Positions 11,286 to 21,165 of a stretch of 64,000 bases of DNA are shown in pieces. Position 1 is the first letter of the stretch, and every line of letters starts with the position of its first letter. The DNA lies in the NCBI GenBank assembly GCA_023053685.1, contig JALIGW010000001.1, positions 227,286,934 to 227,350,933 on the forward strand, read 5' to 3'. The notes under the pieces are model-generated. The model made no database searches. It was given only the letters and a program-made list of their open reading frames with translations, and was not told the origin of the DNA. The translations under genes were made by a program, and so were the position numbers. This DNA is from Diadophis punctatus similis. Lineage: Eukaryota > Chordata > Lepidosauria > Squamata > Dipsadidae.

Positions 11286-11681
11286 CAGGTAGTCCTTGGC
11301 TTACAATAGCTCACTTTGTGACTGTTCAAAGTTACAACGGCAGTGAAAAAAGCGACTTAGGACCGTTTTTCACACTTATGGTCGTTGCAGTATTCACATA
11401 GTCACGTGATCAAAAATTATACATTTAGCGACCGACTCATATTTATGACCGTTGCAGTGTCCCAGGGTCATCTGATCACTTTTTGTGACCTCCTGACAAG
11501 CAAAGTCAAAGGGGAAGCCAGGCTCACTTAACAACTGTGCTGCTAACTTAACAACTGCAGTGATTCATTTAACAACTGTGGCAGAAAAGGTCGTAAAACA
11601 GGGTAAAATTCACTGAACAAATGTCTCACTTAGCAACAGAAATTTTGGGCTCAATTGTGGTCGTAAATCAAGGACTACCTG
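11286..11681. mobile_element. Tigger-like (Tc1/mariner) MITE, copy 1
   Basis: The ends CAGGTAGTCCTTGGCTTACA and its inverse GGACTACCTG are flanked by TA on both sides (11284-11285, 11682-11683), the target duplication of Tc1/mariner elements. The interior has repeated 'CACTTAACAACTG' blocks and a GTGATCA-type block, with no transposase. Further copies are at 16684, 31084, 52512 and 56050. Confidence 0.9.
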
Positions 11682-11890
11682 TACACAAGTGTACTGTACT
11701 AATAAATCGGCATGTAAAGTATCCTGGAATAAAAACACTTGTATCATTGTTGAAACACTTACCGGTACTACTCTTTTAATAAATACATTGTAGATCAGAT
11801 TAATTTCTGACATGCTGTGTGCAGAAAGTAGTTGCTTTGTACAGCTTTTGCCAGACCAAGTACAATTTGTGCACCACAATATGAGTATAC

Positions 11891-12216
11891 CAGAGGTGGG
11901 TTCCTCCCGGTTTGGATCGATTTACCCGAACCGGTAGCAACCCACTGGTGACATCACGATAACGTCATGGAACTGGTTCGGTCGGTGCCGGTCCGTGGGT
12001 CCGCCATCTTCTTTTCTTCCTTTTTTTTGTTTTTTTCCTTCTGCGCATGAGTTTCCAGCACAGCGCAGGCATTGCCATCCTGTTTTCGGCTTTTTAAAAA
12101 AAATTTTTTATTTTTTGGTATTGCACATGTGCATGCGCGTGAAGCACACGCAGACCCACAAGGCACAGCGCGGGAGGAAGCAAACCAGCAGCGAGGTAAA
12201 TTAGAACCCACCCCTG
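11891..12216. mobile_element. hAT MITE of the 'GTGGGTT' family, copy 3
   Basis: Ends are CAGAGGTGGGTTCCTCC and TTAGAACCCACCCCTG, with perfect 8-bp duplications GAGTATAC (11883-11890, 12217-12224). Length 326 bp, close to copies 1 and 6. Confidence 0.93.
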
Positions 12217-12589
12217 GAGTATACGAGTAATTTGACACACATGAAAAAAATTGTTTTAGTTTTGCTTAATTTCACATTTATTTGTTAAACTTATAACAAT
12301 ATCTTGCATGCAATAATGATAGGTGGTTCACAACAAAACCAACAGTAACACAATCATGTCACCCACACCCAAAGCAGTCCAGCTCCATTATGCTCCAACT
12401 GATAATTTGCAATGAATATTTTTAAGCATTTAAAATGGTTTCTTTTGGGAGGGGGGAATTCAATATTGTAATGAAAGGGGAAAAAAGAAAATGTTTAGAT
12501 AGCTTCCTCTCTTTCATTCTTTTCCCATACTTTCCTTCTCTAGATGAATTCTGAATTTTACTTAAACCTTTTTTTCCCCTTCGACTCTT

Positions 12590-12784
12590 TCTCTATTTCT
12601 TGCCTGGACAGTCTCTGCAGTTTTCTTGACAAGATTTTTCAGAATGGTTTGCCATTGCCTATTTCCTAGGGCTAAGAGAAAATGACTGGTCCAAGGTCAT
12701 CCAGCTGATTTTATGCCTAAAGCAGAACTCATGGCCTTCCAGTTTCCAACTAGATACCTTAACCACTACACCAAATTGGTTCCC
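12590..12784 (-). mobile_element. tRNA-derived SINE, family A (minus)
   Basis: Read on the minus strand: a head with TTTGGTGTAGTGGTTAAGG (box A-like), GAGTTCTGC near the box B position, then GGACCAGTCATTTTCTC and AAATAGGCAATGGCAAACC. Copies of the same family occur at 24721, 43096, 43313/44944, 53085 and 59762. Confidence 0.85.
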
Positions 12785-12855
12785 ACTTAACATTTAACTA
12801 TTATTATATTTAAATTTGATTTTTTAAATCAAATTAATGATTATTATGGATAATT

Positions 12856-13345
12856 ATGGTGTTGGTGATTACCTTTAAAACCCTACATGGCTTAGGACCA
12901 GTTTACCTCCGAGACCGCCTTCTCCAACATACCTCCCTAAGACCGATTAGAGCCCACAGAGTTGGTCTGCTGGTGGTCCCGTCAGCCAAACAATGTCAGC
13001 TGGCAGGCCCACGAACTAGGGCCTTCTCTGTGGCAGCATCGGCTCTCTGGAATACACTACCCCCCCCCCCGAGATCCACATTATTCCCACCCTGCCAGCC
13101 TTCAGAAAAGCAGTAAAAACATGGCTTTGTCGACAGGCCTGGGGCCAATGATTTTAATACAACACCGATCACTCTTGGCCCCATGAATGATTTATTGTAT
13201 GGGTTTTTAAATTATGGTTTTTAATGTTTTTAAAATGTTTTAATGCCTATTGTTTTTAATGCTTTTTATATTTGTTGTTGCATGTGAATTTTTACTGTTG
13301 TGAGCCGCCCAGAGTCTCTGTGGAGTGGGCGGGCATACAAATGCA
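12856..13345 (+). mobile_element. L2-like LINE, 5'-truncated copy
   Basis: The plus strand encodes the end of a reverse transcriptase ORF: FKTLHGLGPVYLRDRLL, VPSAKQCQLAGPRTRAFSVA and SALWNTLPPPPR. A C homopolymer (13061 region) shifts the frame afterwards. The 3' end GTGAGCCGCCCAGAGTC...GGCGGGCATAC leads into an AAAT tail. It is closely related to the copy at 47143-47760. Confidence 0.87.
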
Positions 13346-13350
13346 ACTAA

Positions 13351-13441
<91 letters not shown>

Positions 13442-13443
13442 AT
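13346..13443. repeat. AAAT microsatellite at the L2 tail
   Basis: About 24 AAAT units seeded at the LINE 3' end, immediately before a hAT element. Confidence 0.95.
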
Positions 13444-13574
13444 GTTGTGAGATCCCCAAACTCAATAGATATGAATTAAACTTTATAGTAAGGTGACCAG
13501 ACGTCCCGATTTTGGCGGGACAGTCCCGGTTTTGGCCCATTTGTCCCGCGTCCCGCTTCGTTTTGAAAAAGTCC

Positions 13575-14055
13575 CGCCGCCAGCACTCTCCTCTTCTCCT
13601 AACGCCCTTGTTGCTATCGGCGGCCGCTGACTTGAGAGGCGGAGCGGGCTGCTTGCCTCCCTTTGTTTCCTTCCTGCGCTGCTCTCGCTCGCTCACTTGC
13701 TCTGGAAATGGAGCCAGACGAAGGTTCCTCCCCGTGCGAGATGCCTCTCAGCCGCGCGCTCCCTCGGCGAAAATGGGAGGATGGGGTGCTTTGACTTGCC
13801 CTCCCCTCCTTTTTCTCGGGTGAAGGAAAGAGAGTGCTGGCGGCTGCGGTCGCGCCGAGGGAGCGCGCGGCTGAGAGGCATCTCGCGCGGGGAGGAACCT
13901 TCGTCTGGCTCCGCTTCCAGAGCGAGAGCAGCGCAGCCACAGCGGGAAAGGAAGCGAAGGAAAGGGAGGCAAGCAGCCCGCTCTGCCACTCAAGCCAGCA
14001 GCCGCCGGTAGCAACAAGGGTGTTAGAAGGAGCGCCGCCGCCGCCGCCAGCACTC
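13575..14055. repeat. GC-rich imperfect inverted repeat
   Basis: The left arm (about 13575-13775) and right arm (about 13850-14055) are inverted copies. For example, GAGCCAGACGAAGGTTCCTC on the plus strand at 13710 recurs on the minus strand near 13910. This makes similar open frames on both strands (Ala/Arg/Ser-rich), which are by-products of GC content rather than genes. CpG density is far above the surroundings. Confidence 0.85.
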
Positions 14056-14526
14056 TCCACTTGACAGTATATCTCAATTGATATTCCGACAACCTCAGAT
14101 CCTTCCTTCCTTTCTCCCTGGTTTTATTTATGCGTACACACACACAAACACACACACAGGCGTGTGCATTTAAAAGGATCCTCTCCAGGAGTTGCCCCAT
14201 GGATAAAACATGGAGCCTTGCAATTATCAGCTCACGGAGGCTTCCTTGGCTTGACAGCTAATATGGCTTTTGGAGAGGAGCCCAAAACAACGGTTAAAAA
14301 TTAAGCAATAATGGTCTGTGATAATATCGTAGTTTTATAGCAAACCTGGAGTTTGTGTTTCCACCATGGCAGAATGATATAACGAGCTCACCTCCTCCCC
14401 ACACTGAGATGCAGGAGTGTGCAAGGGTTCTTGGAAATGGTTTCCAGGAAAACTACGGGCAGCCTTTTTGGATATGGACTGCCCTTTTGAAGAGGGGATG
14501 TGTTAAAAAGATGGGAGGATGCTTGA

Positions 14527-15008
14527 ATGGAATTGAAATAGGAATAGGAATAGGAATAGGAATAGAATAGAATAGAATAGAATAGAATAGAATAGAATAG
14601 AATAGAATAGAATAGAATAGAATAGAATAGAATAGAATAGGAATATTGGAATGAAGAATGGAATGGGAATGGGAATGGGAATGAGAATAGAATAGAATAG
14701 AATTGGAATATTGGAATGAAGAATGGAATGGGAATGAGAATAGAATAGAATAGAATAGAATAGAATAGAATAGAATAGAATAGAATAGAATAGAATAGAA
14801 TAGAATAGAATAGAATAGAATAGAATAGGAATATTGGAATGAAGAATGGAATGGGAATGGGAATGGGAATAGAATAGAATAGAATAGAATAGAATAGAAT
14901 AGAATAGAATAGAATAGAATAGAATAGAATAGAATAGGAATATTGGAATGAAGAAGGGAATGGGAATGGGAATGGGAATAGAACAGAACAGAACAGAACA
15001 GAACAGAA
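14527..15008. repeat. AATAG pentanucleotide array with higher-order structure
   Basis: Blocks of AATAG are separated four times by a spacer built on GGAATATTGGAATGAAGAA followed by GGAATG units (near 14640, 14703, 14827 and 14937). The last block changes to AACAG. Low-complexity frames up to 222 codons here are artefacts. Confidence 0.95.
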
Positions 15009-15070
15009 TAGAATTCTTTATTGGCCAAGTGTGATTGGACACACAAGGAATTTGTCTTGGTGCATATGCA
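15009..15070 (-). mobile_element. Snake CR1-type LINE 3' end fragment
   Basis: TTCTTTATTGGCCAAGTGTG...GGACACACAAGGAATTTGTC directly borders the AATAG array. This sequence is, to my knowledge, the 3' terminus of a CR1 family in snakes. Here it is a very short truncated copy in minus orientation that brought the pentanucleotide tail into the hAT element. Confidence 0.65.
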
Positions 15071-15071
15071 T

Positions 15072-15419
15072 AAGGAAAAGGTTAAATCTCGGGCATCAGC
15101 AAAAATCACAATAGAGAACAAATGGTTAGAAATATTTCATCATTTTGAAACAAACCATGTTCCATACAATAATGCATTAAAAATTGTGGAATTCGCGCTG
15201 TCCTTACCAGGAACTAATGCTGCGACTGAACGCGTTTTTTCTACGGTAAATAAAGTGTGGACATCAGAAAAATCACAATTAAATGTTGAGACTTTGAAAG
15301 CCATTTTATGTCTGAAACATAATTTAACAAATTCTTGTGAAAAATTTCATGACCTTTTAAATGACGACAGCAATCTACTAAAAAAAATTCATTCAAATGA
15401 GAAATATGCCAAAGAATAA
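15072..15419 (+). pseudogene. hAT transposase C-terminal (dimerisation) region, truncated
   Basis: The open frame reads IENKWLEIFHHFE, then LSLPGTNAATERVFSTVNKV, then SQLNVETLKAILCLKHN, and ends at TAA 15417-15419. 'LP.TNA..ERVFS..N' followed by 'L.....L..L...KHN' is the conserved hAT C-terminal dimerisation motif. The N-terminal zinc finger and the catalytic core are missing, and the 5' side is cut by the CR1/AATAG insertion. Methionine codons upstream lie in the CR1 fragment and are not the natural start. The product would be inactive. Confidence 0.85.
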
Positions 15420-15647
15420 AATAATACTATACATACTTTTTTAATGTATTATATTTGTAAATTGTACTTAGGTTGAAATTAAAAATATATATATTACAAT
15501 ACTATTTTTGCATTCTATGAAAATTATTGTTGGTCTATATAGACCAAATTTTTAATCAGGAACCCACCCCCTGTCAGGAACCCCCCCCCCCCCCGTCAAT
15601 GGTGTCCCTCTTTACCAATGTTAAAATCTGGTCACCTTACTTTATAG

Positions 15648-15885
15648 TCAAAGCTATGGTTTCCTCACTACCAATGTCAGTGAATGCTAAATTATCAGAA
15701 AGACTCAACAAAGAAAAATTGATGCCTCTGAATTGTAGTGAAGCAGACTAGATTACAGAACATTAGATGAAGCACAACCATATTTCAATGTGATGGTCAC
15801 CATTTTCTAACTAGATAAAACAGAAGTAGGCAAATGCACGGAGGATAGATCAAACTAGTTGAATTGTTGGGTTGAAAAATGGAAG
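15648..15885. other. No gene or repeat recognised
   Basis: Short AT-rich spacer between the hAT element and a SINE. Confidence 0.35.
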
Positions 15886-16022
15886 AGCAATAGCAATAGC
15901 ACTTAGACTTATATACCCCTTCAGAGTTCTTTACAGCCCTCTCTAAGCAGTTTACAGAGTTCAGCATATTGCCCCCAACAATCTGGGTTCTCATTTTACT
16001 GACCTCAGAAGGATGGACGGCT
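15886..16022 (-). mobile_element. tRNA-derived SINE, family B, 5'-truncated (minus)
   Basis: The GCTATT tail, the CTTAGAGAGGGCTG block and the AATGAGAACCCAGATTG block are present on the minus strand. The tRNA-like head is lost. Confidence 0.8.
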
Positions 16023-16683
16023 TGGTTATGGTGGGAAATGGAAGCCTGGGGGATGCAGCTGTTTAGTGTCTTCTGCCTCTTTGTGCCTTCATGGGCATTG
16101 TAATAGTTCACTTGAGTTCTCCAAAAGACATAGGAATGGGGTGACAGGCTTTAGTAAGAGGCAGAAAGTAGCAAAAAAGACCTAGGGGTAAGTTAAGATG
16201 TCGCAAATGTAACCGAATTATAAACTCTGGTGAATTGCTCCACTGGTTTTGTAACTGGATTCCTTTCCTTTGGGGGCTTGTTTAAACAGAACAAAATTTC
16301 TTGGCTATGGAACATTTGTAATGATGCAAGGTACAGATCATATGAGAGCATCCATGGATGATGTGTGTGCATGCAAATGCTTCAGAGTTGTTCACTTTAT
16401 ACTAGAAAGGGAGAAGGAAAGGATCCAAATTTGACAAGCAATGTGTGTCCTCTAGTGGTCATAGCTTGCAACTGCACCCTGGCCTTTAGCGTTGATGGAT
16501 GGCACATTAATTCAGCTTCTTGATTATTAATCATTGTGGGAACCAAAGAAAATTCAGCAACGTTAACAGCAAACCAGAGAATGATTGAACAAAAGGGTGG
16601 AGGGAGAGAGAAATAAATAAGAATTCACTTAAAGAAGTAGAGGCAATGAAGAACGCAAAGATTTAAACAAGGTGAATTTAGTA
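16023..16683. other. No gene or repeat recognised
   Basis: Putative intron sequence without a recognisable element. Confidence 0.35.
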
Positions 16684-17311
16684 CAGCTAAAGTCCTTGAC
16701 TTATATCCACAATTGAGCCCCAAATTTCCCTTGCTAAACAAGCCAGTTGTAAAATTAGTTTTTGCCACAATTGTTAAGTGAAACACTACAGTTGTTAAGT
16801 GAATCATGCAGTTGTTAAGTGAATCTGACTCCCCCCACTGACTTTGCTTGTCAGAAGCCAGCTGGGAAGGTTGAGCTGAAGGGGTGCAGTGGTTAAATGC
16901 TGCGACTGCAGGCTGACTGCTAGTTCAGCAGTTCAGCTGTTCAAATCTCACCGGCTCAAGGTTGACTCAGCCTTCCATCCTTCCGAGGTGGGTAAAATGA
17001 GGACCCAGATTGTTGGGGGCAATATGCTGAACTCTGTAAACCGCTTAGAGAGGGCTGTAAAGCACTATGAAGCGGTATATAAGTAAAGTGCTATTGCTAT
17101 TGCTATTGCTATTGCAAAGAGTGATCACATGACCCCCAGGACATTGCAACTGTCAAAAATATATGCCAGTTGCCAAGCACCCAAATTTTGAGCATGTGAC
17201 CATAGGGATGCTGCAACAGTGGTGTGAAAAACATCCATGCGTAACTTTTCTCAATGCTGTTGTAATTTCAGATGGTCACTAAACGAATGATTGTAAGTCA
17301 AGGACTACCTG
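16684..17311. mobile_element. Tigger-like MITE, copy 2, carrying a nested SINE
   Basis: The left end CAGCTAAAGTCCTTGACTTA and right end AAGTCAAGGACTACCTG are flanked by TA. The expected interior (TTAAGTGAA blocks, GTGATCACATGACCC) is split by a family B SINE at 16872-17115, so the SINE is younger than the MITE. Confidence 0.85.
16872..17115 (+). mobile_element. tRNA-derived SINE, family B, nested in a Tigger-like MITE
   Basis: Head GGGGTGCAGTGGTTAAATGC, then CTCAAGGTTGACTCAGCC, GGTAAAATGAGGACCCAG, AACCGCTTAGAGAGGGCTG, and a GCTATT tail of four to five units. Confidence 0.88.
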
Positions 17312-17418
17312 TAGTAGAAACACACTTGCTTCTAAAGTGAACAAAGATGCACTATCATAAGAAAAGCCAAGCAGAACATGACATGTGCAACCCAACTTGG
17401 ATATATACATGATGTTAC

Positions 17419-17858
17419 CAGGGGTGGGCTTCAAAACTTTTAGCAAGGGGTTCTCTGCCCGGTTGCTGGGTGGGCGTGGCCATGGTGCGCGTGGCCTAGT
17501 CGGCTTCCTGCACCATGGCGGGTGGGGCGTTTTTGCCCTCCCCGGGCTCCGGAGGCTTTCCTCGAGCCTCCAGGAGGGCGAAAACGGCCTCCCCAGGCTC
17601 TGGAGGCCCCCTGGAGGCCAGAAACGGGCCCGTTTCCAGCCTTCCCGAACTTCCAGTAGGCCCGTTTTTCGCCCTCCCGAGCCTCCGCGCACGCCCTGCA
17701 CTTACCTGCATCCAAAACGGGCCAAGTGGGGTTTCCTGGGAGGGCGGGATGGGTGGGCGGGGCCAGCCAAGAGTGGAATTTGGGGGTTCTCTGAACTGCA
17801 CAGAATCTTAGCTAGAGGTTCTCCCGTACCCCTGTGAACCCGCAGCAGCCCATCCCTG
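17419..17858. mobile_element. Non-autonomous hAT element, CAGGGGTGGGCTTC termini
   Basis: The left end CAGGGGTGGGCTTC and right end GCAGCCCATCCCTG are flanked by perfect 8-bp duplications GATGTTAC (17411-17418, 17859-17866). The 440-bp interior is very GC-rich, so it shows overlapping open frames on both strands that are not genes. Confidence 0.88.
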
Positions 17859-17866
17859 GATGTTAC

Positions 17867-18514
17867 CCTAAGTGCAGTCAGTCCATCCATTCCGATGCAA
17901 ACTGTTCTGGTTGGTAAAGCTGTCCCTCTCCAGCAAGCGAGTTTCCCTGGTCTTGGATCTTGAGAATCTTTTGACATGAGATCCTGGGAAGTGAATCTCT
18001 GTTTTGCAAAGCAAGTCAGCCTCTCCTATGCTGGCTAGTTTACATAAGGTGTTCACTCATGGTTTGTTTAAACCAGGATGTGTTGAATAAGCTTTGATGA
18101 CTGGATTCATTAATTGCACTAAACCAGGAACTGGCAGCCTTTTAGTATACTAGAGCTGTATTTTATCATTTCAGAGGTGGGGAGAAGAGGAGTGGGGAGG
18201 GGGAACTTTAGTGGCATAATGAGTAGATGCTCTGCCCAAAGCAAGCAAAATAATTTTTGACTTAATGCAATTTACGGACACCCCCCCCCAAATGCAGGCA
18301 CTCCAGACATGAAAGATGAAAATTCAAGTGTCAAAGATATATGAGAAAAGAAAAATCAAAGTTTTTTTTCACTCAAGGAAATGCAATCTGTTGAAGGTTG
18401 AACAAGGGGTACCTTTTTTGTTGAAAGGACAATAATGAATGAGTAAATATAATTAATTAAAGAACAGCTTGAATTTTGTGACTGTTAACCCCCCCCCCCT
18501 TTTTTAAAAGTCAT
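17867..18514. other. No gene or repeat recognised
   Basis: Includes short C homopolymers near 18281 and 18490. No coding signal. Confidence 0.35.
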
Positions 18515-18815
18515 CTAATAAATCTTGTAATCAACAGAAAAAACAACCTCTAATACATTAACATTCTGATCTTCCTGTTTGGATTTCCTGACTAATGGTT
18601 TCTGTTTGTTTGCAGCAGGAACAGAATCTGCCACCCACCTCCTCTCGCTACCCTTATTAGTCATGTTAAATTGATGTGTCAAAAGAATAATGATTTCATC
18701 AGATCCCAGAACATGAGGTGCTTTGTCTCCAAGTCCTATGAGCTGTGGTTTGCTGAGCTGAGTAGCTCTCTGTTCCATTCCCTTTTGACTCATATGCCTT
18801 GCACATGCAGAATTC
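18515..18815 (-). CDS. Low-confidence open frame, possible exon of the minus-strand gene
   Basis: A 100-codon open stretch with exon-like composition: MSQKGMEQRATQLSKPQLIG, KAPHVLGSDEIIILLTHQFN, KPLVRKSKQEDQNVNVLE. It ends at TAG 18515-18517. An internal exon version (AAAG|AATTCT to TTAGAG|GTTGTT) would be phase 0 to 0 and so compatible with its neighbours, but both splice sites are weak. It could equally be a decayed retroelement frame. Confidence 0.25.
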
Positions 18816-19069
18816 TTTACAACCCCAATTGAGAAATATTTTGGACACACACACACAAAAAAGGTTATATTTTGCTCAGACAGCTATATTCCGTTCTTCT
18901 GGACCCAACTTTACATGGATGAATGAGGATCAGAATCTAGTGATGAGTTTATCTATTCTTACACAGAGCTTCTTAGAGCTCCGTTGAAGTGGTCACTTAT
19001 CTGCGGGCAACAGAAAACTGAAGTGACAGTTCCATTGTGAATCAGAGGTATCCTTCTTCTGGCTTGCAG

Positions 19070-19544
19070 CTCCAAGACATATTTCATGCAGGGAAGGACC
19101 TCCCCTCCCACATTCCTGCTGGAAAAGCCATCTACCAAGCTCCAGCAGTTCCAGAAGGGCATTTAACACAAGGTCAGCACAACTAAACAACAGCTGGCTG
19201 ATATACTGGAATAGGGTGGAAGGAAGCAGTAGAGAGTTCTGTTTTATGCTGCTCTATAAAACCTGACTTGTAACTGCTGGTCAGCTGTTATTCAGGTTGA
19301 TCCAGGTCCCAGAGCAGAAATCAACTTGGAGATCTGGCTGCCAACAGAGAATGGGATTGGGCAAGAATCCATTCGAAGGACCAGTGAGATAGAAAAAGTT
19401 GAAATGTATCAACATGAGTCACTGATATGGTCTCCCTCTGATCCAAAATGGTACCAGAAATACCAGAAAGGTGGCAGAACTGCATTTAGTGAAGAAAAGC
19501 TCAGAAGAATGGAGACCATCCTGTTCATAATGAATCATATCTAG
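19070..19544 (+). other. Speculative two-exon reading on the plus strand
   Basis: A strong acceptor (CCTTCTTCTGGCTTGCAG) precedes an open 103-bp block (19070-19172) ending in AAG|GTCAGC in phase 1. An AG at 19305 starts a block (19306-19544) in matching phase that reads GPRAEINLEIWLPTENG, then KWYQKYQKGGRTAFSEEK, to TAG 19542-19544. The implied intron is 133 bp. There is no homology I recognise. Confidence 0.2.
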
Positions 19545-19549
19545 GAGAT

Positions 19550-20228
19550 GATGGTGAAATTGTTCCCAAATTGCGTTGCGGATAGTCTGCCTCTCGGGAC
19601 ATGTATCTTTGCTTGACTTGACTTTTTTGAGATTCAGATTTAAGTATATGCAGGCTTCATTGGGGAACTAGAAAATCATGGAATGCTCAACAGTCAGTGA
19701 ATACTCCTTCAGTGGTATCCCTAAAAGATGAACATGTTTTCAATGCAATACTTCATTGCAAGTCTTTTTACTGAATAGTAAAAAAACAACCAAAAAACCC
19801 CCCTAAATTACCAGCCATCTCTCTCCAAGAAAATTACCGTAGGGTTAGTAAAGCATTTCTCTACTGCTCACTATCTCTGTTCAGTTCATTTAAAACATTA
19901 ATTTTGATTAACCTTGAATAGCTGTGTTCCTTTCTACAGTACTTCAAAGCTCCACATCTCAGCTGCTTGCCATGTTAGCCATCACAAAAGGGAATCTTCT
20001 AATTCCTCTGCTATTTTTCAAGATCTCCTTTTCTAACACCCCCCCTCTCTTCTTCAACTGCCGTTAAATGTGCACAAGAATGAACATTTCCTGTGTGTAT
20101 TTAATTGAAACTGATCAAGATTCAGCACTCAATGGATGCTTGCTCTGTCAAAACCCGTCAAATATACAGTACTTATTTCCTTCAAAATGTCAGCAGTTCC
20201 TCTTTTAAAATCCCTTCTTCTGGCCACC
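19550..20228. other. No gene or repeat recognised
   Basis: AT-rich sequence without an element I can name. Confidence 0.35.
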
Positions 20229-20230
20229 TA

Positions 20231-21163
20231 CAGCAGTGGCCAAAATTGTGGAAACCTTTGGGGAAAAGTGTACAGTATTTTTTAAGAGTAGTACCATAAA
20301 ATTATGTACCAGGTAACATGGGTTTTAGCCCAGTTTAGTCTTTTCAACCGTTTTTTTGAGAGATAAAAGTGGCTTTTTTCATAGAATTCTAGATTTTAGG
20401 CCAAATTCCTGCAGTCTGCGCTGAACAGTCCTTGCACTCAACTTCACATTGCATTGCGCCATTTCATCTTGTATACACTCAGCTGATTTTCTTCTGTCAG
20501 GTAGGCACAGTCTCTTAATTTTTCTATCATCACTTGCTGTTGTGCACCTTATACCTCTTCAAAAACTTAGAAATGCCACCTTTGGTTAAGTTTCCACCAA
20601 ATTTTCTTCTAATTTCTTTATAACTGTAGCCTTGTTCACTTAATAATACTATTTTACATCGCTTTCTGGGTGACCAGTCAACTCTTTGCATCATTACTTT
20701 AATTTTATTACGTTTTACAAGCTCAGTAAATGAAAGAACACAAAAAAATTCAACCAACTTGATAGCGATCACATAACACACTGACAAATGTCCTCCTCTC
20801 AGCTTCAATACATGACATCAATAACTGAATCCTACTGTAATCTGATTGGCTCATTGCCAAAATAAGATGACACCTGATTGGCTCTCTAAACACTCATGCT
20901 CATTGGCTACAATCAGATGAAGGAAAGCTACCTGATATCAACCTAAGCAAGTTGTGCTTCCTTTTTCTGGTTATTTGGCTATAACTTTTCATAGAATACA
21001 GATAATTGAACAAATTGTTCAATTTGTTGCATTACATTCTTGATTAAATTATCTTTCCATTGATATATAATTTTATGGTACTACTAAAAAAAGTGGTGTT
21101 ATTAGCCATCAAACCTCAAACATGCACTTTTCCCAAAGGTTTCCACAATTTTGGCCACTACCG
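20231..21163 (-). mobile_element. Tc1-like DNA transposon, internally deleted
   Basis: Ends CAGCAGTGGCCAAAATTGTG and its inverse (CACAATTTTGGCCACTACCG) enclose 933 bp, flanked by TA on both sides (20229-20230, 21164-21165). The minus strand keeps the DNA-binding half of a Tc1 transposase and then jumps to the 3' end, so the catalytic half is deleted. A full element would be roughly half as long again. Confidence 0.9.
20300..20760 (-). pseudogene. Tc1 transposase N-terminal remnant
   Basis: The first helix-turn-helix is SPRKRCKIVLLSEQGYSYKE, then IRRKFGGNLTKGGISKFLKR. A frameshift near 20535 follows, and then the second HTH-like part, SARTVQRRLQEFGLKSR and RLKRLNWAKTH. These are the paired DNA-binding motifs known from Tc1 proteins. 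The DDE catalytic domain that should follow 'WAKTH' is absent, and an in-frame stop lies between the two pieces. No activity is possible. Confidence 0.85.
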
Positions 21164-21165
21164 TA

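Larger units (their letters stand above)
13489..15639 (+). mobile_element. hAT element with TAAGGTGACCAG termini and transposase remnant
   Basis: Ends TAAGGTGACCAG and CTGGTCACCTTA are inverted copies. Perfect 8-bp duplications CTTTATAG flank them (13481-13488, 15640-15647). Inside are a GC-rich long inverted repeat (13575-14055), 450 bp of unrecognised sequence, an AATAG array with a CR1-type 3' fragment (14527-15070), and the C-terminal hAT transposase frame (15072-15419). At 2151 bp it is a deleted and interrupted copy of a once autonomous element. The termini resemble Tip100/Zaphod-type hATs by memory only. Confidence 0.88.

Noticed and set aside
13512..14200. Several overlapping Ala/Arg-rich open frames on both strands
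   Set aside because: They come from the GC-rich inverted repeat in a hAT element. Both strands look alike because the arms are inverted copies.
14453..15121. Long minus-strand open frames (222 and 179 codons) of Phe/Tyr/Ser/Ile/Leu repeats
   Set aside because: They are translations of the AATAG array and have no protein meaning.
17279..17837. Overlapping 90-150-codon frames on both strands
   Set aside because: GC-rich interior of a hAT MITE bounded by GATGTTAC duplications. Stops are rare by composition.
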